From positions 310,001-374,000 of the forward strand of contig NC_079261.1 in assembly GCF_947241705.1 (NCBI RefSeq): a stretch of 64,000 bases of DNA, in the 5' to 3' direction. The DNA comes from Saccharomyces mikatae IFO 1815 (taxonomy: Eukaryota > Ascomycota > Saccharomycetes > Saccharomycetales > Saccharomycetaceae). The number at the start of each line of letters is the position of its first letter. Positions within the stretch are counted from its first letter, which is position 1. Position numbers and translations under genes: made by a program. Positions 32,186 to 42,100 of the stretch are shown one piece after another. The notes under the pieces are model-generated. The model was not told where the DNA came from. It did not search any database and worked only from the letters and a program-made list of their open reading frames with translations.

Positions 32186-33432
32186 TGGCGACCCCAGTGA
32201 GGGATGAAACAAGAAATGTTACTGACGACAACATTTCTACGCAGGTTCAATCAAGAGTCAATATTCAAGATACTACTAAAAAAATTAAAAATTTTATTAT
32301 CGATACTTCTATTGATGACAAACAGAGGAAGCAAGCCTTAATTGATTTAGAAACGTATGAAATATTTTTAAACAAATTAACCGTTAAAAAGAATAAGATT
32401 ACAAATGAGGTTAAACAGGATGACGATATTTCAAATCTCGATCAGTTAATGGAAATCGATGAAAAAATTGAAAAAACTAGTAATGTAATTCTTGGATTAA
32501 AAAGAAAGTTAGAATCGATTGATTTCGATAAAGATGTTAAAAGGTTACATGAAAGAAATGATTCAACTGGGACATATTATTTATTCGATACTCTGACCTC
32601 AAGAAATAGGAGATTTTACCCTAAGGATTGGGTATTTAAGCATAAGATGACTAAAATCGAAAATATTCCTGTTTTCTTGAACAGCTTTCAACAATTCATT
32701 GAGAAGTACGAATTTGATGACATTTTTGATCAACAAATTAAAAACATCGATTCTCGTGAAAATGAAATCTTATGTAAGGTTATCAAAGAAGGTTTAAATG
32801 AAAGTCCTGATATAATGAACATTAACACAAGTGATATCTTTAGAATCATCCGTGACTTGAAGAAAAAATACATAAGCCTTTATGGTAGAGAAATAAGACA
32901 AAAGGCTTGGAAAAAAGTGTTGGTGGATACAACTTGTAAGAATACTGATTTGTTAATGAATGAACTTCAAAAGTTAGTATTAATGGAAAAATGGATCCTT
33001 TCAAAATGTTGTCAAAATTGTTCAAATCTTACATACATTTTAGAAGAGGCAATCCTTGGAACCTTACATGAATCTTTGAAAAATCCGGTTAAACAACGTT
33101 TACATATATACTCAATTGGTAAAAATGAGAGAATTGAAGAAATTTTAATCAATATTGTAATTGAAACAGTAATGGACTTGAGTTCAAATGACTCTTACTA
33201 TTCAGAAAGAAATTGTAAGTACTGTAAATCGGAATTCCACAGCTCAGTTAACTGTAGAAAGAAATTAAACAGAGAACTTAGGCATTCAACGCCCAGCTAC
33301 TCAAAAGGTTATTATTCACAAGGTTCAACCCAAAAAGAATATATTAAAACAGGCACGAAACCAGTCAGAACTTTTGAAAAAACAGAAGAAGAAGAACAAA
33401 AAGGGTTCAAACAAAAATCTAGTCATTATTGA
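32185..33432 (+). CDS. Gag of Ty4/Tsu4 copy 1
   Basis: The 415-residue capsid/nucleocapsid polyprotein begins MATPVRDETRNV, close to the N-terminus of Ty4 Gag, and contains the conserved stretch GTYYLFDTLTS. Near the C-terminus is a CCHC zinc knuckle, CKYCKSEFHSSVNC (C-x2-C-x4-H-x4-C). The start codon straddles the LTR/primer-binding-site boundary. A CTT-AGG-C heptamer in the gag frame at 33277-33283 matches the +1 programmed frameshift site known from Ty1, Ty2 and Ty4, which is how the family reaches pol. Confidence 0.92.
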   Translation: MATPVRDETRNVTDDNISTQVQSRVNIQDTTKKIKNFIIDTSIDDKQRKQALIDLETYEIFLNKLTVKKNKITNEVKQDDDISNLDQLMEIDEKIEKTSNVILGLKRKLESIDFDKDVKRLHERNDSTGTYYLFDTLTSRNRRFYPKDWVFKHKMTKIENIPVFLNSFQQFIEKYEFDDIFDQQIKNIDSRENEILCKVIKEGLNESPDIMNINTSDIFRIIRDLKKKYISLYGREIRQKAWKKVLVDTTCKNTDLLMNELQKLVLMEKWILSKCCQNCSNLTYILEEAILGTLHESLKNPVKQRLHIYSIGKNERIEEILINIVIETVMDLSSNDSYYSERNCKYCKSEFHSSVNCRKKLNRELRHSTPSYSKGYYSQGSTQKEYIKTGTKPVRTFEKTEEEEQKGFKQKSSHY

Positions 33433-36400
33433 TACTGGTTCAGGTGTCAATATCACGAACAATAAAAATATATTGTTTGATTATGAAGACAACAAAGAAA
33501 AGGTAAAGTTCTTTGGTATTGGGAAAAACAATGCAGTTTCCGTTAAAGGATCAGGATACATTAAAATTAAATGTAACACAAATGATGATTACTTATTAAC
33601 TCATTATGTTCCTGAAGAAGAAACTACTATTATAAGTGGTTATGAGTTAGCTAGAGAAACCGATCTGGTGTTAAGCAAGAACTATTCTACCTTGGAAAAC
33701 AAGGATATGAACATAAAAACTCATGTTAAAAATGGAATTATTCACGTAAAAATGGATGACTTAATTGATCACTCAGCATATGATTCCAAAATCAATGCAA
33801 TACAACCAACTTCTTCTAACAAAATTAGACTGAAGCCCAAAATTATAAACTTAAAAGATGCTCATAAAAGAATGGGACATACAGGAGTTCAACAAATTGA
33901 AAACTCAATTAAACATAGTCATTATGAAGAAAATCTTGACTTAATAAAAGAACCAAATGAATTTTGGTGTGAAACTTGTAAAGTTTCAAAAGCCACGAGA
34001 AGGAACCATTATAAAGGATCTATGAACGAACACAGTATCGATCATGAACCAGGTTCATCGTGGTGCATGGATATCTTTGGTCCAGTATCAAATTCGAACT
34101 CGGATACGAAAAGATACATGCTTATTATGGTTGATAACAATACAAGATATTGTATCACCTCCACACATTTTAACAAAAATGCTGAAACTATTTTGGCTCA
34201 GATCAAGAAAAATATTCAGTATGTGGAAACTCAATTTGACAGAAAGGTCAGAGAAATCAATTCAGATCAAGGAACTGAATTTACAAATGATCAGATAGCA
34301 AAATATTTTGTTTCAAAAGGAATTCATCATATTTTTTCTGCTACACAAGATCATGCTGCCAATGGAAGAGCAGAGAGATACATCAGAACTATCGTTACTG
34401 ATGCAACAACATTGTTAAAACATAGTAAATTACGTATTAAATTTTGGGAATACGCAGTGACATCTGCTACCAATGTACGCAATTGTTTAGAAAACAAAGC
34501 CACAGGTCAACTGCCACTACAGGCAATCTCTAGTCAACCTGTGAAAGTGAGATTCATGTCCTTTTTACCCTTCGGAGAACAAGGAATAATTTGGAATCAT
34601 AATCACAATAAACTAAAACCATCAGGACTTCGTGCTATAATATTATGCAAAGATCCTAATAGTCACGGATACAAATTTTTTGTACCATCTATTAAAAAAA
34701 TTCTCACTTCAGATAATTACACAATTCCAGACTATGCAGTGGATCCAATATTAAGGAACACACAGAACATATACCCAGATGATCAAAGTAGATCAGATTC
34801 CATCAATGAAGCAGAAAACTCAGATGCTGTTTCCAGGTTATATGATGCATTGGAAAATTACGAAGATGACCATAAACAAGTTACACTACTTACAGACTTG
34901 TTCACCACAGAAGAATTAGCTCAGATTGAATTAAATGCTAAGTACCCATCTCCTAGTGATAATCTAGAAGGTAATTTAGACTACGTCTTTGCTAACATAG
35001 AAGAAGAGGAAGAAGACAAATACAATCATGTGAAAAACATGGATATAGATTCAGATCTTCACTCAAAAGAAAAGATCACTACTGAAAGCGATCGAAACGA
35101 AATTAATAAATCAAGTAATACTGATGAGGATATTCTCGATGAAAATGTTTATAGAGTCCCCACGGCACTACAAGAGAACCTTGTTGGAAGCCAGAACAGC
35201 ATAAACATCAACAATGATGATAATATTGCTAGTAGAACGCATAGGAAGATCAGTGGAAAGGAAATAAATTACAAGGAATCATCAGAAGATGAGAGCGATT
35301 ATATTTCACATGATCCTACTAATGAATCAGTTACAGTTGCAAGTAATAAGGACAATGTAACAGATGATAATATCTTACAATCACAACAAGAATTATTCGA
35401 AAACATTGTTGATCCAGAAGTATTACTTGAACAAGATTTAGATTCAAAAACCTCAAGTTATGACACCTCTCAATACGTAGATGTTCAAACTGAATCAAAT
35501 GTTACATCATTAAAGGACAATGATGTTCAAAATGATGACTATTCTACTCACGAAGAAAGTCATCACCTGCCCCTGGTTATAAATGTTATGGACAATACTG
35601 ACCAAACATATGTTGAATCAAACAAGGTAGAAAACAAAAATAACTCTGATACAAGTATCTCATCGGAAGGTAATAATGAAGAGTTAGTACAAGTGATGGA
35701 AAATAGCGAAGCGGAAAAATCGAATGCTACACTAAAATCATCAATAATAACAGATGAAACAATTGAGTCAGAAAAACCAGCAATAAACAAAGCTGGATTC
35801 CTGAATAAAACGTTTAATTCTTTGAATAAGAAAAGAAAGCGGCCTGTTGAAAACAGGACCTCGTTTCATGACATGGTTGAAAGAGACAATAAGCGTCAGA
35901 GAAAGAATATAATTAAATTACTTCCGGATAACACAGAAACAAGTTCTGCACCGAGAATTAAAACCATATACTACAATGAAGCTATTTCAGGAAATGCTGA
36001 TCTCAAAGAAAAACATGCTTATAAAGAGGCATACAGGAAAGAATTACAGAATCTCAAGGATATGAAAGTATTTGACATCAACGTCAAATACAACAGATCT
36101 GATGTTCCCAGTAATTTAATAATTCCGACAAATACAATATTCTCAAAGAAGAGAAATGGTATCTATAAAGCAAGAATTGTTTGTAGAGGTGATATCCAGA
36201 CACCAGACACGTATAACGTTATTGGAACAGAATCCCTAAACCATAACCACATTAAAATATTTCTGATGATTGCAAACAATAGGAATATGTTCATGAAAAC
36301 ACTAGATATTAACCATGCGTTCTTATATGCTAAACTGGAAGAAGACATTTACATTCCACACCCTCATGACAGAAGATGCGTTGTTAAACTAGATAAAGCA

Positions 36401-37567
36401 CTATATGGTCTCAAACAGAGTCCTAAAGAATGGAACGACCATCTTAGACGATATCTAAATAGTGTTGGATTAAAAGATAATACTTATACTCCAGGACTAT
36501 ACCAATCCAAGGATAAAAAACTCATGATCGCAGTTTATGTTGATGACTGTGTGATTGCAGCAAGTGATGAACAAAGACTAGATGATTTCATAAACAATTT
36601 AAAAAAAACCTTTGAATTGAAAATTACTGGTACCTTAATAGATGGTATTTTGGATACAGATATTCTAGGAATGGATTTGATCTATAACAAAAAACTTGGT
36701 ACGGTTGATTTGACGTTAATATCATTTATAGAAAAAATGGGTGAGAAATATAAAAAGGAATTGGATAAGGTTAGAAAAAGGTCAATTCCACACATATCAA
36801 TATACAAGATTGATCCTAAAAACGGAGAATTAAAAATGACCGAAAAGGAATACAAAGACGGCGTGTTGAAATTACAGCAACTATTAGGTGAACTTAACTA
36901 TGTTAGGTATAAATGTAGATATGATGTTGAATTTGCGGTTAAAAAGGTGGCTAGATTAGTAAACTTTCCTCATAAACAGGTGTTCTACATGATTTATAAA
37001 ATCATACAATACTTGGTACAACATACGAATATAGGCATACACTATGATAGAGATCTTAACAAAGATAAGAAAATCACTACTATCACAGATGCATCAGTTG
37101 GAACAGAATACGATGCACAATCAAGAATTGGTGTTATAATTTGGTATGGAAAAAATATCTTCAATGTTTATTCTAATAAAAGCTCAAACAAGTGCGTATC
37201 CTCAACTGAAGCAGAACTTCATGCTATCTATGAAGGCTATGCAGACTCAGAAACACTGAAGGCAACCTTAACAGAACTCGGAGAAGGTGGAGATAAGGAA
37301 CTTACAATGCTTACTGATTCAAAACCAGCTATCGAAGGTTTAAATCGGAGCTATCTACAACCCAAACAGAAGTTCACATGGATAAAAACAGAAATAATTA
37401 AAGAGAAAATAAAAGAGAAGATTATAAAACTAATAAAAATAAAAGGTAAAGATAATATAGCAGATTTACTTACCAAACCAGTCTCAATATCTGATTTTGA
37501 TAGATTTATTAAAGTATTGAACAATCAGATAACACCACAGGATATTTTGGCCTCAACGGACTATTGA
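33281..37567 (+). CDS. Pol (PR-IN-RT-RH) of Ty4/Tsu4 copy 1
   Basis: This is the pol frame, +1 relative to gag and entered at the CTT-AGG-C site by the family's programmed frameshift; its first ATG is at 33374. Domain order is that of Ty1/copia. Protease has IIDTGSG. Integrase has an HHCC zinc finger (HKRMGH...CETCKVSKA) and a DDE core (WCMDIFGP, SDQGTEF). A long acidic, Asp/Asn/Ser-rich linker of ~350 residues follows, with a basic KKRKRP patch near its end that fits a nuclear-localisation signal. Reverse transcriptase has YVDD. RNase H has ITDASV, STEAELHAI and TDSKPAI. The frame looks intact. Confidence 0.93.
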   Translation, partial: GIQRPATQKVIIHKVQPKKNILKQARNQSELLKKQKKKNKKGSNKNLVIIDTGSGVNITNNKNILFDYEDNKEKVKFFGIGKNNAVSVKGSGYIKIKCNTNDDYLLTHYVPEEETTIISGYELARETDLVLSKNYSTLENKDMNIKTHVKNGIIHVKMDDLIDHSAYDSKINAIQPTSSNKIRLKPKIINLKDAHKRMGHTGVQQIENSIKHSHYEENLDLIKEPNEFWCETCKVSKATRRNHYKGSMNEHSIDHEPGSSWCMDIFGPVSNSNSDTKRYMLIMVDNNTRYCITSTHFNKNAETILAQIKKNIQYVETQFDRKVREINSDQGTEFTNDQIAKYFVSKGIHHIFSATQDHAANGRAERYIRTIVTDATTLLKHSKLRIKFWEYAVTSATNVRNCLENKATGQLPLQAISSQPVKVRFMSFLPFGEQGIIWNHNHNKLKPSGLRAIILCKDPNSHGYKFFVPSIKKILTSDNYTIPDYAVDPILRNTQNIYPDDQSRSDSINEAENSDAVSRLYDALENYEDDHKQVTLLTDLFTTEELAQIELNAKYPSPSDNLEGNLDYVFANIEEEEEDKYNHVKNMDIDSDLHSKEKITTESDRNEINKSSNTDEDILDENVYRVPTALQENLVGSQNSININNDDNIASRTHRKISGKEINYKESSEDESDYISHDPTNESVTVASNKDNVTDDNILQSQQELFENIVDPEVLLEQDLDSKTSSYDTSQYVDVQTESNVTSLKDNDVQNDDYSTHEESHHLPLVINVMDNTDQTYVESNKVENKNNSDTSISSEGNNEELVQVMENSEAEKSNATLKSSIITDETIESEKPAINKAGFLNKTFNSLNKKRKRPVENRTSFHDMVERDNKRQRKNIIKLLPDNTETSSAPRIKTIYYNEAISGNADLKEKHAYKEAYRKELQNLKDMKVFDINVKYNRSDVPSNLIIPTNTIFSKKRNGIYKARIVCRGDIQTPDTYNVIGTESLNHNHIKIFLMIANNRNMFMKTLDINHAFLYAKLEEDIYIPHPHDRRCVVKLDKALYGLKQSPKEWNDHLRRYLNSVGLKDNTYTPGLYQSKDKKLMIAVYVDDCVIAASDEQRLDDFINNLKKTFELKITGTLIDGILDTDILGMDLIYNKKLGTVDLTLISFIEKMGEKYKKELDKVRKRSIPHISIYKIDPKNGELKMTEKEYKDGVLKLQQLLGELNYVRYKCRYDVEFAVKKVARLVNFPHKQVFYMIYKIIQYLVQHTNIGIHYDRDLNKDKKITTITDASVGTEYDAQSRIGVIIWYGKNIFNVYSNKSSNKCVSSTEAELHAIYEGYADSETLKATLTELGEGGDKELTMLTDSKPAIEGLNRSYLQPKQKFTWIKTEIIKEKIKEKIIKLIKIKGKDNIADLLTKPVSISDFDRFIKVLNNQITPQDILASTDY

Positions 37568-37641
37568 TAATTAAAATTACTTAAGAACCAAACACATAGC
37601 AGATATCTGTTGGAGTACAATAATATATCTTTAAGGGGGCA

Positions 37642-37970
37642 TGTTGGAATAAGTGATTACTACTATACACCTATTCGTATAAATTGGATTAAGTTATTGC
37701 AACTATACGTCTTCGTATAAATTGAAGTAGAAAAATTCTAATAATAGAATTTACTGCAGTAATGAGATAAAGATCTATTAATTGATCAGAACTTATTATA
37801 TAAGAAGATGAGTTATCATCAAATTCTTATCATTAACACTCTGATTTATGTCTGAACCTTTTGGTTTAATATAACTAATCAGCGTGTGTTTTATATACCT
37901 CTCTTATATAGATTAAGAAGGAACGACTATTCTTAATTATTACAACTTACTAAACTACTAATTATCAACA
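37642..37970 (+). repeat. 3' LTR of Ty4/Tsu4 copy 1
   Basis: The 329-bp copy matches the 5' LTR. It is preceded by the polypurine tract AAGGGGGCA (37633-37641) and followed by the target duplication TATAT. Confidence 0.95.
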
Positions 37971-38057
37971 TATATGTCATCTTTTAACACCGTATATGAT
38001 AATATACTAGTAATGCGAATACTAGTTGATAGATGATAGTTGATTTTCATTTCAACA
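37971..38057 (-). repeat. Delta LTR remnant, second piece
   Basis: This is the continuation of the delta remnant at 31730-31856. It contains AACACCGTATATGATAATAT, the reverse complement of the delta 5' region, and ends TTCAACA, the delta 5' terminus. The TATAT at its start duplicates the TATAT at the end of the first piece, showing that the retrotransposon inserted here. Confidence 0.85.
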
Positions 38058-38160
38058 AAAATAATAGACATGTCACTATAGACATTAATAATGTTAGACA
38101 ATAAGGTACGTGTATGTCATAATATCCGTAACAGGTTTTTGTACTTCCAACAGATAATTT

Positions 38161-38242
38161 GGTACTCTGGCCGAGTGGTCTAAGGCGTCAGGTCGAGGTC
38201 CTGATCTCTTCGGAGGCGCGGGTTCAAACCCCGCGGGTATCA
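38161..38242 (+). tRNA. tL(GAG)G: tRNA-Leu(GAG)
   Basis: The 82-nt type II tRNA has acceptor GGTACTC/GGGTATC with discriminator A, A box TGGCCGAGTGG and B box GGTTCAAACCC. The anticodon stem TCAGG/CCTGA encloses loop TCGAGGT, so the anticodon is GAG. A variable arm (TCTCTTCGGAG) is typical of Leu tRNAs. There is no intron. A T6 Pol III terminator follows at 38246-38251. A single tRNA-Leu(GAG) gene on chromosome VII is known in S. cerevisiae. Confidence 0.96.
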
Positions 38243-38493
38243 ATATTTTTTATATTTTGCCATCTATGGGCCTCCTCTTCATCCATATATTGGCGCAGGG
38301 TGTGAGTGGATAACAGCTAGTCAGCAAGACGACGAAAGGATAAGAAGAGTTGGGAGTCTCGGAGTGTCCAGTTATTAATAGCTTAAACTAAGAATTAAAT
38401 TGACAGAAAGGGAAAGAATCCAGAACATAACTATCACCTCCTCTCTTCTCTTCGAAGAAGTTTAATTATCTAATTAAAAAATTAGAAAAAGAA
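38243..38493. other. Spacer between convergent tRNA-Leu and tRNA-Lys genes
   Basis: About 250 bp separate the 3' ends of the two tRNA genes. It holds the Pol III terminators of both: T6 at 38246-38251 for tRNA-Leu, and A-runs at 38486-38490 and 38476-38481 (T-runs on the minus strand) for tRNA-Lys. I see no other gene. Confidence 0.7.
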
Positions 38494-38589
38494 CTCCTCA
38501 TAGGGGGGTCGAACCCCTGACATTTCGGTTTCCTTGCTTGAGCTAAAGTGCTTAAAAGCCGAACGCTCTACCAACTGAGCTAACAAGGA
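38494..38589 (-). tRNA. tRNA-Lys(UUU) with intron
   Basis: On the minus strand, TCCTTGT starts the acceptor, pairing with ATGAGGA, with discriminator G. The A box TAGCTCAGTTGG and B box GGTTCGACCCC are present. Anticodon stem TTCGG/CCGAA encloses CTTTTAA, so the anticodon is TTT. A ~23-bp intron follows the base after the anticodon, at the canonical position, giving a mature length of ~73 nt. Pol III terminator runs lie just downstream. Confidence 0.95.
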
Positions 38590-38611
38590 CGAGTTCTTCG
38601 TAATGTGATCG

Positions 38612-38677
38612 TTGAAACGGTATAACACACGTTAGCAGTAACGACTATGTTGTAAATGAAACATTAGCTATTACTTT
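38612..38677. repeat. tRNA-upstream repeat, copy at tRNA-Lys
   Basis: A ~66-bp block starting TTGAAACGGTATAACACACG and ending ATTACTTT lies about 22 bp upstream of the tRNA-Lys 5' end. A copy with about nine differences sits ~24 bp upstream of tRNA-Cys (50373-50438) in the same orientation relative to the tRNA. Origin unknown; possibly a decayed LTR fragment left at a Pol III start site. Confidence 0.65.
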
Positions 38678-38690
38678 AAAGTGTTGATAA

Positions 38691-38712
38691 TGTTCGAATA
38701 AGTGATTACTAC
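38691..38712 (+). repeat. Start of a Ty4/Tsu4-type LTR fragment, interrupted by copy 2
   Basis: TGTTCGAATAAGTGATTACT is nearly identical to the first bases of the full-length LTR. The fragment continues on the far side of copy 2 (44832-44866). Copy 2 therefore inserted into a pre-existing LTR fragment of its own family, duplicating ACTAC. Confidence 0.85.
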
Positions 38713-39041
38713 TGTTGATAATTAGTAGTTTAGTAAGTTGTAATAATTAAGAATAGTCGTTCCTTCTTAATCTATATAAGAGAGGTATATAAAACACACG
38801 CTGATTAGTTATATTAAACCAAAAGGTTCAGACATAAATCAGAGTGTTAATGATAAGAATTTGATGATAACTCATCTTCTTATATAATAAGTTCTGATCA
38901 ATTAATAGATCTTTATCTCATTACTGCAGTAAATTCTATTATTAGAATTTTTCTACTTCAATTTATACGAAGACGTATAGTTGCAATAACTTAATCCAAT
39001 TTATACGAATAGGTGTATAGTAGTAATCACTTATTCCAACA
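38713..39041 (-). repeat. 3' LTR of Ty4/Tsu4 copy 2
   Basis: The 329-bp LTR reads TGTTG...CAACA on the minus strand. The complementary polypurine tract (TGCCCCCTT, 39042-39050) abuts it on the internal side. Confidence 0.95.
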
Positions 39042-39115
39042 TGCCCCCTTAAAGATATATTATTGTACTCCAACAGATATCTGCTATGTGTTTGGTTCTT
39101 AAGTAATTTTAATTA

Positions 39116-42100
39116 TCAATAGTCCGTTGAGGCCAAAATATCCTGTGGTGTTATCTGATTGTTCAATACTTTAATAAATCTATCAAAATCAGATATTGAG
39201 ACTGGTTTGGTAAGTAAATCTGCTATATTATCTTTACCTTTTATTTTTATTAGTTTTATAATCTTCTCTTTTATTTTCTCTTTAATTATTTCTGTTTTTA
39301 TCCATGTGAACTTCTGTTTGGGTTGTAGATAGCTCCGATTTAAACCTTCGATAGCTGGTTTTGAATCAGTAAGCATTGTAAGTTCCTTATCTCCACCTTC
39401 TCCGAGTTCTGTTAAGGTTGCCTTCAGTGTTTCTGAGTCTGCATAGCCTTCATAGATAGCATGAAGTTCTGCTTCAGTTGAGGATACGCACTTGTTTGAG
39501 CTTTTATTAGAATAAACATTGAAGATATTTTTTCCATACCAAATTATAACACCAATTCTTGATTGTGCATCGTATTCTGTTCCAACTGATGCATCTGTGA
39601 TAGTAGTGATTTTCTTATCTTTGTTAAGATCTCTATCATAGTGTATGCCTATATTCGTATGTTGTACCAAGTATTGTATGATTTTATAAATCATGTAGAA
39701 CACCTGTTTATGAGGAAAGTTTACTAATCTAGCCACCTTTTTAACCGCAAATTCAACATCATATCTACATTTATACCTAACATAGTTAAGTTCACCTAAT
39801 AGTTGCTGTAATTTCAACACGCCGTCTTTGTATTCCTTTTCGGTCATTTTTAATTCTCCGTTTTTAGGATCAATCTTGTATATTGATATGTGTGGAATTG
39901 ACCTTTTTCTAACCTTATCCAATTCCTTTTTATATTTCTCACCCATTTTTTCTATAAATGATATTAACGTCAAATCAACCGTACCAAGTTTTTTGTTATA
40001 GATCAAATCCATTCCTAGAATATCTGTATCCAAAATACCATCTATTAAGGTACCAGTAATTTTCAATTCAAAGGTTTTTTTTAAATTGTTTATGAAATCA
40101 TCTAGTCTTTGTTCATCACTTGCTGCAATCACACAGTCATCAACATAAACTGCGATCATGAGTTTTTTATCCTTGGATTGGTATAGTCCTGGAGTATAAG
40201 TATTATCTTTTAATCCAACACTATTTAGATATCGTCTAAGATGGTCGTTCCATTCTTTAGGACTCTGTTTGAGACCATATAGTGCTTTATCTAGTTTAAC
40301 AACGCATCTTCTGTCATGAGGGTGTGGAATGTAAATGTCTTCTTCCAGTTTAGCATATAAGAACGCATGGTTAATATCTAGTGTTTTCATGAACATATTC
40401 CTATTGTTTGCAATCATCAGAAATATTTTAATGTGGTTATGGTTTAGGGATTCTGTTCCAATAACGTTATACGTGTCTGGTGTCTGGATATCACCTCTAC
40501 AAACAATTCTTGCTTTATAGATACCATTTCTCTTCTTTGAGAATATTGTATTTGTCGGAATTATTAAATTACTGGGAACATCAGATCTGTTGTATTTGAC
40601 GTTGATGTCAAATACTTTCATATCCTTGAGATTCTGTAATTCTTTCCTGTATGCCTCTTTATAAGCATGTTTTTCTTTGAGATCAGCATTTCCTGAAATA
40701 GCTTCATTGTAGTATATGGTTTTAATTCTCGGTGCAGAACTTGTTTCTGTGTTATCCGGAAGTAATTTAATTATATTCTTTCTCTGACGCTTATTGTCTC
40801 TTTCAACCATGTCATGAAACGAGGTCCTGTTTTCAACAGGCCGCTTTCTTTTCTTATTCAAAGAATTAAACGTTTTATTCAGGAATCCAGCTTTGTTTAT
40901 TGCTGGTTTTTCTGACTCAATTGTTTCATCTGTTATTATTGATGATTTTAGTGTAGCATTCGATTTTTCCGCTTCGCTATTTTCCATCACTTGTACTAAC
41001 TCTTCATTATTACCTTCCGATGAGATACTTGTATCAGAGTTATTTTTGTTTTCTACCTTGTTTGATTCAACATATGTTTGGTCAGTATTGTCCATAACAT
41101 TTATAACCAGGGGCAGGTGATGACTTTCTTCGTGAGTAGAATAGTCATCATTTTGAACATCATTGTCCTTTAATGATGTAACATTTGATTCAGTTTGAAC
41201 ATCTACGTATTGAGAGGTGTCATAACTTGAGGTTTTTGAATCTAAATCTTGTTCAAGTAATACTTCTGGATCAACAATGTTTTCGAATAATTCTTGTTGT
41301 GATTGTAAGATATTATCATCTGTTACATTGTCCTTATTACTTGCAACTGTAACTGATTCATTAGTAGGATCATGTGAAATATAATCGCTCTCATCTTCTG
41401 ATGATTCCTTGTAATTTATTTCCTTTCCACTGATCTTCCTATGCGTTCTACTAGCAATATTATCATCATTGTTGATGTTTATGCTGTTCTGGCTTCCAAC
41501 AAGGTTCTCTTGTAGTGCCGTGGGGACTCTATAAACATTTTCATCGAGAATATCCTCATCAGTATTACTTGATTTATTAATTTCGTTTCGATCGCTTTCA
41601 GTAGTGATCTTTTCTTTTGAGTGAAGATCTGAATCTATATCCATGTTTTTCACATGATTGTATTTGTCTTCTTCCTCTTCTTCTATGTTAGCAAAGACGT
41701 AGTCTAAATTACCTTCTAGATTATCACTAGGAGATGGGTACTTAGCATTTAATTCAATCTGAGCTAATTCTTCTGTGGTGAACAAGTCTGTAAGTAGTGT
41801 AACTTGTTTATGGTCATCTTCGTAATTTTCCAATGCATCATATAACCTGGAAACAGCATCTGAGTTTTCTGCTTCATTGATGGAATCTGATCTACTTTGA
41901 TCATCTGGGTATATGTTCTGTGTGTTCCTTAATATTGGATCCACTGCATAGTCTGGAATTGTGTAATTATCTGAAGTGAGAATTTTTTTAATAGATGGTA
42001 CAAAAAATTTGTATCCGTGACTATTAGGATCTTTGCATAATATTATAGCACGAAGTCCTGATGGTTTTAGTTTATTGTGATTATGATTCCAAATTATTCC

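Larger units (their letters stand above)
31857..37970 (+). mobile_element. Full-length Ty4/Tsu4-type LTR retrotransposon, copy 1
   Basis: This 6,114-bp Ty1/copia (Pseudoviridae) element looks whole. Its two 329-bp LTRs are identical as far as I compared, and both gag and pol frames are open. Termini are TGTTG...CAACA, flanked by the 5-bp duplication TATAT (31852-31856 and 37971-37975). The primer-binding site at 32186-32203 matches the 18-base 3' end of tRNA-Asn. A polypurine tract AAGGGGG lies just before the 3' LTR. The gag start resembles Ty4, but the rest diverges strongly, which points to the Tsu4 lineage of S. uvarum/S. eubayanus and American S. paradoxus. Identical LTRs mean a very recent insertion. 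It lies 190 bp upstream of tRNA-Leu, within an old delta. Confidence 0.93.

Noticed and set aside
38248-38258. 11/11 match to the replication-origin ACS (TTTTATATTTT)
   Set aside because: It overlaps the tRNA-Leu Pol III terminator in AT-rich DNA. One ACS match without B elements or other evidence is common by chance.
40335-41120. Two + strand ORFs inside copy 2, mirrored at 35563-36348 in copy 1
   Set aside because: They are antisense shadows of the pol coding sequence and occur identically in both copies.
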